A stretch of 27,780 nt of DNA. Source: Collinsella sp. GTDB taxonomy: Bacteria > Actinomycetota > Coriobacteriia > Coriobacteriales > Coriobacteriaceae. This document shows, one piece after another, positions 6,310 through 12,436 of this stretch. The translations under genes were made by a program, and so were the position numbers. The number at the start of each line of letters is the position of its first letter. Position 1 is the stretch's first letter. The notes below the pieces were generated by a model that searched no databases, was not told where the DNA came from, and worked only from the letters and a program-made list of their open reading frames with translations. The stretch spans positions 1 through 27,780 of the forward strand of contig DXMK01000021.1 of NCBI GenBank assembly GCA_019414245.1, given 5' to 3'.

Positions 6310-7159
6310 GGATTAGCTCCTGGGCCAGACGGACAAAGTCAGCAACATCAAGCGTCTCGGCGCGCGTGGTGGGTGCAATACCGCAAGCCTCAAAGGCAGC
6401 ATCGAGCACGTCCTTGGCAAAGCCGTTGGCGCTCATGGAATTGCGGATGGTCTTGCGACGCTGAGCAAATGCAGCATCAATCACGCGGGCCACAAATTCG
6501 CGATCGAGCCCCTCGGGCACCACGCCGTCAACACGGTCGATACGCGCGACGGCCGAGTCCACGTGCGGCGCCGGCATAAAGCAACGCGGCGGCACCTCAA
6601 AGCGACCCGTCACCTGCGCGTACAGGCCGAGTTTTGCCGTGTAGCCGCCATAGGTCTTGTTACCGGGCGTTGCGGCAATGCGATCGGCAACCTCCTTTTG
6701 AACCATGACGACAGCGCGCTTAAGCGCGGGCATCGTCTGGAAGAACTGAAGGATGATCGTCGCCGCCACGTTGTAGGGCAGATTCGCGACAAACACCGTC
6801 GGCGTACCGCCCGCAACCTGCTCAATCTGCTCCGGGCCCACCTTGAGCGCATCGCCCATGATAAAGCGGAAGTTGGCATAGTCGGCGGCGTGGGCGTCAA
6901 GCACCGGCTCAAGCTCGGGATCGGCCTCGATCGACGTAACGCACGCCGCCTCCTGCAGCAACGCAAGTGTCAACGTGCCGCAACCCGGACCCACCTCGAG
7001 TACGCGCTCGTCACCTGCAAGCTCGGCAAGCTCGCAGATACGCTCGATCACATGATTGTCGATTAGAAAGTTCTGGCCCAGGCGATGCTTAGTCGCAAGG
7101 CCAAACTCCTCTAGCAGCTCCCTGGTGGCCGTGGGGTTTGCCAAAGGCGAAGTTGTCAT
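6299..7159 (-). CDS. rsmA: 16S rRNA (adenine1518/1519-N6)-dimethyltransferase RsmA
   Basis: Dimethylates two adjacent adenines in helix 45 of 16S rRNA during late 30S assembly, using S-adenosylmethionine; loss gives kasugamycin resistance. The 286-residue product has the N-terminal KHRLGQNFLID motif (about 24-34), SAM motif I LEVGPGCGTLT (about 54-64), the adenine-binding motif IV NLPYN (126-130), and the C-terminal helical domain with FAQRRKTIRNSM. The start at 7159 has a full AAGGAGG ribosome binding site. A terminator for metG lies just upstream, so rsmA probably starts its own transcript with tatD as second gene. Confidence 0.97.
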   Translation of the reverse strand: MTTSPLANPTATRELLEEFGLATKHRLGQNFLIDNHVIERICELAELAGDERVLEVGPGCGTLTLALLQEAACVTSIEADPELEPVLDAHAADYANFRFIMGDALKVGPEQIEQVAGGTPTVFVANLPYNVAATIILQFFQTMPALKRAVVMVQKEVADRIAATPGNKTYGGYTAKLGLYAQVTGRFEVPPRCFMPAPHVDSAVARIDRVDGVVPEGLDREFVARVIDAAFAQRRKTIRNSMSANGFAKDVLDAAFEACGIAPTTRAETLDVADFVRLAQELIHDA

Positions 7160-7189
7160 GGTTGCCTCCTTAGCATGATGGCGGCGTCT

Positions 7190-7227
7190 TGAAACAAAAG
7201 GGCATGGACCGTAGCGGCCATGCCCTT
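7190..7227 (-). terminator. Terminator of metG
   Basis: On the minus strand AAGGGCATGG and CCATGCCCTT form a 10-bp stem around CCGCTACGGT, followed by TTGTTTC. It lies about 40 bases past the metG stop codon and insulates metG from rsmA. Confidence 0.85.
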
Positions 7228-7269
7228 ACAGCTAAACAGCAAATTGCCGATATGGCGCTCGCGCGGTCT

Positions 7270-8871
7270 CTACGCCAGACGCGGGAACAGCGGATCGCCC
7301 TTCTCGACGGGCTGACCACCAGCAAGCAGGCCCCAAGCGCAAATGCCCTTGAGGTCGTCGCTCGCGGCCTCGTCCTCGCAGGACAGGCGGCGCAGAGCCT
7401 CGGCAGAAGTCTGGGGCATGAGCGGCATCAGCAGGTGAGCGGCAATGCGGATGGCCTCGAGCAGGTTGTAGATCACAAACGCCAGCTCGTCAGCCTTGGC
7501 CTCGTCCTTGGCAAGTGCCCAAGGCTCGGAGTCCTCGATGTAGTGGTTGGCGGCGTGGATGAGCTCCATGACCTCATCCTTGGCTCCGCCGTAATCGAGC
7601 ACGTCCATCTTGGCCATGTAGCGCTCGACCAAACCGTCGGCGATCTTTGCCAGCGGGTTGTCAAACGCGTCGAACGATGCGGGCTTGGCGGGCGCGCAAC
7701 CGTCAAAATACTTGCCGCTCATGTTGAGCGAACGCGAAATGAGGTTGCCCCAGCTGTTGGCCAGGTCGGCGTTGTAGACCTGCTCCATGCGGTCGAAGCT
7801 GATGGCACCGTCGGTGCCGGGGACGACGTCGGTCATAAAGTAGTAGCGATAGCCCTCGACGCCCAGCATGTCGATAACGTCCTGCGGAGCGATGGCGTTG
7901 CCGCGGCTCTTGGACATCTTCTCGGCCTTGCCGGTCTCGGCATTGCGCACGGTCAGGAAACCGTGGGCAAAGACGTGCTCGGGCAGGGCCTCGCCGATGG
8001 CCATGAGCATGGCGGGCCAAATGACGCAGTGGAAGCGGATGATGTCCTTACCCACGATGTGGAACTGCGCGGGCCAGCGATAGGCCAGCTCGGCACGCGC
8101 GTCGTCGGTGTCGACACCGTAGCCAACGGCCGTCATATAGTTGAGCAGAGCATCGAACCACACGTAGGTCACGTGACCCTCGTCAAACGGGACCTGAATG
8201 CCCCAGTCAAAGCTCGTACGGCTCACGGAAAGGTCGTTGAGGCCGCCCTCGACAAAGCTGCGCACCTCGTTCATACGGAACGCGGGCTCGACAAAGTCGG
8301 GGTGCTCGTCATAGAGCTTGAGCAGCTTGTCCTGGAAAGCGGAAAGCTTAAAGAAGTAGGACTCCTCCTGCACGCGCTCGAGCGGACGGTGGCAGTCGGG
8401 GCACAGGTGCTGGCCGACGCTGCCGTACTCCTCGTCACCCTTCTGGACCTGCGTGTCGGTGAAGTAGGTCTCGTCAGGCACGCAATACCAACCGTCGTAG
8501 CTGCCCTTATACAGGTAGCCGGACTCCTTCATGCGCTCCCACAGGTACTGCACGGCATGATGCTGGCGCGGCTCGGTGGTGCGGATGAAGTCGTCGTTGG
8601 AGATCTCGAGTTTGTTCCAAAGCTCCTTGAAGTGCGGGGCCTGGCTGTCGGTCCACTCCTGCGGCGTCATGTTGTGCTTGGCTGCGGCCTCGGCGACCTT
8701 CTCGCCGTGCTCGTCCATGCCGGTCAGGAACTTGACGTTATAGCCGGCGGAGCGGCGATAGCGAGCCTGAACATCGGCGATGATGGTGGAATAAGCCGTG
8801 CCCAGGTGCGGATCGGCGTTGACGTAGTAGATGGGCGTCGTGATAAAGAACGAAGGCTTGCTTTGATCCAT
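7270..8871 (-). CDS. metG: Methionine--tRNA ligase
   Basis: Class I aminoacyl-tRNA synthetase that charges initiator and elongator tRNA-Met. The 533-residue product carries the HIGH-type motif as HLGT (22-25), KMSKS at 318-322, and the connective-peptide region with LCPDC (157-160). The first half of the zinc knuckle reads YCVPDE, with one Cys replaced by Asp, so zinc binding is probably absent or altered, as in many Gram-positive MetRS. It stops after the anticodon-binding helical domain and lacks the C-terminal EMAP/Trbp111-like tRNA-binding domain that extends many MetRS to about 650 residues. GGAGG lies nine bases upstream of the ATG. Confidence 0.96.
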   Translation of the reverse strand: MDQSKPSFFITTPIYYVNADPHLGTAYSTIIADVQARYRRSAGYNVKFLTGMDEHGEKVAEAAAKHNMTPQEWTDSQAPHFKELWNKLEISNDDFIRTTEPRQHHAVQYLWERMKESGYLYKGSYDGWYCVPDETYFTDTQVQKGDEEYGSVGQHLCPDCHRPLERVQEESYFFKLSAFQDKLLKLYDEHPDFVEPAFRMNEVRSFVEGGLNDLSVSRTSFDWGIQVPFDEGHVTYVWFDALLNYMTAVGYGVDTDDARAELAYRWPAQFHIVGKDIIRFHCVIWPAMLMAIGEALPEHVFAHGFLTVRNAETGKAEKMSKSRGNAIAPQDVIDMLGVEGYRYYFMTDVVPGTDGAISFDRMEQVYNADLANSWGNLISRSLNMSGKYFDGCAPAKPASFDAFDNPLAKIADGLVERYMAKMDVLDYGGAKDEVMELIHAANHYIEDSEPWALAKDEAKADELAFVIYNLLEAIRIAAHLLMPLMPQTSAEALRRLSCEDEAASDDLKGICAWGLLAGGQPVEKGDPLFPRLA

Positions 8872-8910
8872 GGGGTTTGTCCTCCAGAAAAACGTTGCAT
8901 ACAGAGGATG

Positions 8911-8916
8911 ATTCTA
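8911..8916 (-). promoter_or_regulatory. Possible -10 box of metG
   Basis: TAGAAT on the minus strand, 40 bp upstream of the metG start, in the 69-bp gap after rsmI. I see no clear -35 box, so this promoter is tentative. Confidence 0.35.
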
Positions 8917-8940
8917 GCGCAAGGGCTGGATATCCTCCAT

Positions 8941-9819
8941 CTATTGCATATCGAGCACCATGGCATAGACATCGCGCTTGCGGCGCGAATACTTCTGAGA
9001 CAGGCGCTTGGCCACCGCAGAGGCGGGCTCCCCCTCCTCGAGCGCGGCGCGGATATCCGCGCGCAGGGCCTCATCGGGATCTACTGCCGCTGCGCCAACC
9101 GGCGCGATACCGGCCTCTTCGTCCTCGCTCGGCGGCGCGATGACCAGCGCAATCTCGCCCTTTACCTCGCCGCGAGCACGCAGCTCCTCGGCAAGCTGGG
9201 CAGCGGGCCCGCGCAAGACCTCCTCGTGCAGCTTGGTGAGTTCGCGGCAGACGGCAACCTCACGCTGGGGAAAGACCTCCGCCACGGCCTCGAGCGTCGC
9301 CACGATGCGATGTGGAGACTCGTAGAAGATGAGCGCGCCGGGCACCACGGCAAGGCGCTGCAAACGGCGCACACGGTCGCCGTGCTTTCGGCCCAAAAAA
9401 CCCTCGAAGAAAAAATGCTCGCAGGGAATGCCGGACGAAACGAGTGCCGTGACGCAAGCAGAGGGCCCGGGAATAACTTCGACGGGCACATCGGCCTCAC
9501 GCGCCGCCTCGACCAGCGCCTGGCCGGGATCGGACACGCTCGGCATGCCGGCATCCGAGGCAAAGGCGAGGGTCTCCCCCGCCAGCAGACGGTCGACCAG
9601 GCCGGCGGCGCGGCTGGCGATCACATTCTCGTCGCAACGGACAAGTGGCTTGGAAATGCCCAGGTGCATCAGCAGCTTTGACGTCACACGCGTGTCTTCG
9701 CAGCAGATGGCATCGGCGGCGGCAAACGCCTCGCCAACGCGCGGAGACAGGTCGCCCAGGTTGCCGATGGGCGTGCCGACCACATAGAGTTTGCCCGTAT
9801 GGGCGCTGTTTTGCGTCAT
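8941..9819 (-). CDS. rsmI: 16S rRNA (cytidine1402-2'-O)-methyltransferase RsmI
   Basis: Tetrapyrrole-methylase-fold enzyme that adds the 2'-O-methyl of m4Cm1402 in the ribosomal P site. The 292-residue product has KLYVVGTPIGNLGDLSPR at the N-terminus, the CEDTRVTSKLLMHLGI motif, the SDAGMPSVSDPG signature, VEVIPGPSACVTAL, and the GFLGRK and FYESPHRI segments. A C-terminal helical extension (about 235-292) ends KYSRRKRDVYAMVLDMQ. The stop codon of the GH5-like gene lies 6 bp before its ATG, so the two are co-transcribed. The start has a modest AGGT ribosome binding site overlapping that stop region. Confidence 0.96.
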   Translation of the reverse strand: MTQNSAHTGKLYVVGTPIGNLGDLSPRVGEAFAAADAICCEDTRVTSKLLMHLGISKPLVRCDENVIASRAAGLVDRLLAGETLAFASDAGMPSVSDPGQALVEAAREADVPVEVIPGPSACVTALVSSGIPCEHFFFEGFLGRKHGDRVRRLQRLAVVPGALIFYESPHRIVATLEAVAEVFPQREVAVCRELTKLHEEVLRGPAAQLAEELRARGEVKGEIALVIAPPSEDEEAGIAPVGAAAVDPDEALRADIRAALEEGEPASAVAKRLSQKYSRRKRDVYAMVLDMQ

Positions 9820-9825
9820 ATCAAC

Positions 9826-10887
9826 CTATTCAATCATGCCGCGCTCGAGCGTACCGAGCGCCGCGCGGGCGTCCCATGCTGCAATGCGCTTCTCGGTCTT
9901 CCACGTTTGGAAGAACCAGCCGGCAGCCGGCGCAAACGAAGCCAGCTGGTTGGCGATAAACACGCGCTCGTAGGCATTGCGGCCCTCGGGCGTAACCGAC
10001 GAGTTGGCAAAGATCGCCGCGCCCGACCATTCGCCCACCAGCACGGGGAACCCAGTCGAAATCGCCTCTTTAAGCTCGCGCTTGTTGCGCGAAATCGCCG
10101 TCGTCAGCCCGCGGGGGCTCGTGATGTCGAGCGCATGTTCGTCGCGGTAATGGTACAGGTGAAGGTCCATGTAGACGTTCTTGTACTTAGCGCCGCGCAT
10201 AAAATGCTTCCACTCGCTGGGATGCCCCGAAGACGAGAAGACGACGATCTTATCCTCGGGCATATACGAACGGACGAGCTCATAGGCATCGCGATAGAAA
10301 TTGCGCAGGTAGTGAGCCGGAATGCCATCCGTCATGGCAAAGAGACTCTTGCGGACACTCATCTGCGGCGTATCCAGCAGCTCAATGCCCAGCAGGCTCT
10401 CGGCCTCGCCGTAACGCTCGGCCAAGCGCTCGAGCACGTCGAGTGCGACATGGCGGCCGTTAGTGGACGAATGCCACTCGGCGACAGCCTCCGGCGTGGT
10501 GGGCGAATCGTTGGAATCGCCCTGGCCACCGGGCACAGTTGCCAGATCGAGCAGCACGCGGATGTTGTACTTGGCAGCCCACTCAATTGCACGGTCGATG
10601 TAGTCGACAACCGAGATGTAGGACGCATCGGACTCCTGCGAGCCAAAGGCATACCAGGGCACCGGCAGACGCACGGCGTTGAGGCCGATCTGCGCCATGC
10701 GACGGAAATCGTCCTCGCTCACAAACGTCTCGTAATGACGGCGCATGCGCTCGTTATAGGCGGCGGTGCCCATGGCCTCCTGCAGCTCGGCCGCGTTGGA
10801 TGCACCGGTCGCCGCGTATAGCGACGGGGTCACCCAAGGCTCGGGAATAAACCAGCCAGAGAGATTAACGCCGAGTATCCTCTCCAT
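9826..10887 (-). CDS. GH5-like glucanase-fold protein with altered active site
   Basis: The 353-residue product resembles GH5 exo-beta-1,3-glucanase-type proteins along its whole length: N-terminal GVNLSGWFIPEPWVTPSLY (6-24), NAVRLPVPWYAF (70-81), DLHLYHY (241-247), VGEWSGA (284-290, nucleophile Glu286) and a C-terminal GWFFQTWKTE. The segment that should read LLNEP, holding the acid/base Glu, reads LLDTP (171-174). The usual DLHGAPG segment reads DLATVPG (114-120). It may therefore be catalytically inactive or altered. There is no signal peptide, so it would be cytoplasmic. The start at 10887 has AGGGGG upstream; the frame continues far 5' without a better start. rsmI follows 6 bp later. Confidence 0.85.
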   Translation of the reverse strand: MERILGVNLSGWFIPEPWVTPSLYAATGASNAAELQEAMGTAAYNERMRRHYETFVSEDDFRRMAQIGLNAVRLPVPWYAFGSQESDASYISVVDYIDRAIEWAAKYNIRVLLDLATVPGGQGDSNDSPTTPEAVAEWHSSTNGRHVALDVLERLAERYGEAESLLGIELLDTPQMSVRKSLFAMTDGIPAHYLRNFYRDAYELVRSYMPEDKIVVFSSSGHPSEWKHFMRGAKYKNVYMDLHLYHYRDEHALDITSPRGLTTAISRNKRELKEAISTGFPVLVGEWSGAAIFANSSVTPEGRNAYERVFIANQLASFAPAAGWFFQTWKTEKRIAAWDARAALGTLERGMIE

Positions 10888-10953
10888 CACTGCCCCCTTT
10901 GAATCATACGGGCTAAGCCCGCATCGCTCTTGCATGACATATCTATCGATTTG

Positions 10954-10990
10954 AGTATACCCGCGCATGCAGACAGGCGACCGAACGGTC
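10954..10990 (-). promoter_or_regulatory. Putative promoter and inverted-repeat operator of the GH5-like gene
   Basis: Minus strand TATACT (10954-10959) lies about 67 bp upstream of the start. The position expected for -35 is occupied by the perfect inverted repeat GACCG-AA-CGGTC (10979-10990), of the type bound by TetR-family regulators. No TTGACA-like box is present. The rest of 10991-11142 has no gene that I can support. Confidence 0.35.
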
Positions 10991-11142
10991 TGTAAAGTGA
11001 CGCGAAAGTGAGAGGAATATCTGGGAACAGGCGGGCTCGGGATGGTGCGACGAGATGTGCACGCACGTCGGAAGTAAGCGCCGGAAAGCGCATCCCGCTC
11101 TGGGTCAAAATAATGGGATGCATTTTCCGCGGAACCCCACAA

Positions 11143-11205
11143 AAAAAGAAAAAGGACCCCTTTGCAGAGGTCCTAGTCAATTCAAGGTGGCGGGGAAGGG
11201 AATCG
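11143..11205 (-). repeat. Truncated second copy of tRNA-Phe 3' end plus terminator
   Basis: This is identical to the region around 11332-11394 apart from one or two A's in the poly-A/T tract. It contains the T-arm half, acceptor strand, spacer and terminator (AGGACCTCT-GCAA-AGGGGTCCT, 11153-11174, then T-rich). The match ends in the T-loop at 11205. It is not a functional tRNA. Confidence 0.85.
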
Positions 11206-11330
11206 CGTCCGCGCGCTGCGCGGACGGACCGCTGCGGCGCTTGCGCGCCTTGCGAGCTGCGCTGGCAAACGCTATCGCGTTTCCTCAGCTCCGCGCCCTC
11301 ACGGGGTTCGATTCCATGTGGGGGCTGCAT
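11206..11330. repeat. Hairpin-rich 125-bp insert between duplicated tRNA-Phe ends
   Basis: It occupies the same position as the inserts beside tRNA-Arg and tRNA-Leu but the body differs. It starts with a perfect 9-bp inverted repeat (CGTCCGCGC-GCT-GCGCGGACG at 11206-11226) and contains AAACGC-TATC-GCGTTT (11267-11282). It ends with GGGGTTCGATTCC (11303-11315), the inverted form of the T-arm of this tRNA-Phe. No coding sequence is credible. Confidence 0.75.
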
Positions 11331-11360
11331 AAAAGAAAAGGACCCCTTTGCAGAGGTCCT
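11331..11360 (-). terminator. Terminator of tRNA-Phe
   Basis: Minus strand AGGACCTCT-GCAA-AGGGGTCCT (9-bp stem with one G-T pair), then TTTTCTTTT. It lies 13 bases past the discriminator base. A copy is at 11143-11174. Confidence 0.88.
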
Positions 11361-11373
11361 AGTCAATTCAAGG

Positions 11374-11446
<73 letters not shown>

Positions 11447-11478
11447 ATTTGAGGTGTGCCTTGTTTCAAGGCTTGATT

Positions 11479-11506
11479 AGTATAACCAAGGACGCGTTCC
11501 GGTCAA
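11479..11506 (-). promoter_or_regulatory. Promoter of tRNA-Phe
   Basis: Minus strand TTGACC (11501-11506) and TATACT (11479-11484) are separated by 16 bp, with an AT-rich stretch upstream (AAAACTTTTTTAAAA). Transcription would start about 25 bp before the tRNA. The stretch 11507-11603, after the Tad operon, has no strong terminator that I can see. Confidence 0.78.
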
Positions 11507-11603
11507 CCGAGAATTTTAAAAAAGTTTTTGAGCACAGCCTCGGTTCTATAAATCGGCACGTCAGAGGCATCAGCCGGCAGCAAGAAGTTTTTCGCTCAGT
11601 CCC

Positions 11604-11963
11604 TTAAGCCGGCACGCGTTGGAGAGCAGGGGTCGAAACAATGATTGAAGGGCGCTCTAGTACGGCCCAGGCGCCGGGGCAGGAGCACATACGCCAGGGA
11701 CGTACGTTTTCGTAGCATACGAGGACATAGCCGCGCGCATCGATGAAGGCGATGTCGATGGGATAGGCCATAAAACACGTATGGACCGAAGAGCAGCGTG
11801 GAAACGCCATGACGAGCGGCAGGCCGTTGGCGGCAACCGGACGCCGTCCCAGCATGCCGCGCAGGCGCACGACAAACGACTCCGCCACCGCAAACTCGGC
11901 CGGCGTCCAACCCAGCCTGTTGAGTGCCCGCGCGTAGGCGATGTAGGACGAGACCGCGGTCAC
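11604..11963 (-). CDS. DUF192 family protein, last gene of the Tad operon
   Basis: The 119-residue product covers the DUF192 (COG1430) domain: SFVVRLRGMLGRRP, GLPLVMAFPRCSSVHTCFM, YPIDIAFIDARGYVLVCYENVRPWR and a C-terminal AWAVLERP. DUF192 proteins are small beta-rich proteins of unknown function, often exported, but this one shows no signal peptide. The start is chosen as GTG at 11963 because it overlaps the stop codon of the upstream tadE-like gene (GTGA). An ATG further up (reading MASGGG) is an alternative. The tight overlap places it in the pilus operon, so a role in pilus assembly or surface modification is an inference. Confidence 0.85.
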   Translation of the reverse strand: MTAVSSYIAYARALNRLGWTPAEFAVAESFVVRLRGMLGRRPVAANGLPLVMAFPRCSSVHTCFMAYPIDIAFIDARGYVLVCYENVRPWRMCSCPGAWAVLERPSIIVSTPALQRVPA

Positions 11964-12436
11964 ATGACCACCCCCGGACGCCATGGATCGACCGTCACCG
12001 CGCGCTCGTGCGACAACGTTGTCGGCGCCCCCAGCGAAACGCCAGCGATGCTGAGAGAAGTCGGCCACGGCTCATAGTGCATGGTGCAGGTGTAGGTCCT
12101 AAACGTACCAGATAGGGAGAGCAGGCCACCATCCGATGCCTTCGCGCCTTGCTCGCTCGACACTTCGATCCGCAAGTCATAGCCTTCCATGGCATTCAGA
12201 ATTTGAGTCTGAACCGTCGCCGAGGCATCGGCAGAGCTTTCGTCGCCCTCCCCCTCCGACGCCACGGCGTGCGCCAACACGATGTCGGGTACCACGCGGT
12301 CGAAGCGCGCGACAGCGCTGGCAAAGATCATGACGTTGTACACGATGAGTGCCAGCACCAGCAAAACGGGCGTAACCACCGCCATCTCCACCGTCGCTTG
12401 GGCGCGCTCCTCGCGCAGACGCATGCGGATACTCAT
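11960..12436 (-). CDS. TadE/TadF-like minor pilin
   Basis: The 158-residue product has a short charged leader (MSIRMRLREERA), then the pilin-like processing motif A-QATVEM, with Glu five residues after the likely cut. A hydrophobic helix follows (about 17-41, VVTPVLLVLALIVYNVMIFASAVA). The remainder would be outside the membrane, is acidic in the middle and beta-rich toward the end. TadE-family proteins are pseudopilins processed by the prepilin peptidase and needed for Flp pilus assembly. The ATG overlaps the upstream stop codon (TAATG), and its own stop overlaps the DUF192 start. Confidence 0.8.
   Translation of the reverse strand: MSIRMRLREERAQATVEMAVVTPVLLVLALIVYNVMIFASAVARFDRVVPDIVLAHAVASEGEGDESSADASATVQTQILNAMEGYDLRIEVSSEQGAKASDGGLLSLSGTFRTYTCTMHYEPWPTSLSIAGVSLGAPTTLSHERAVTVDPWRPGVVM

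Noticed and set aside
7189..9681. Long open plus-strand frame of 830 codons opposite metG and rsmI
   Set aside because: It runs antisense to two clear synthetase/methyltransferase genes, its translation is a low-complexity Gly/His/Val/Leu-rich shadow, and it lacks domains. The GC-rich codon pattern of the minus genes explains it. The same applies to 963-2273, 4053-5159, 9799-10821 and 23246-25300 on the plus strand and 26079-27677 on the minus strand.
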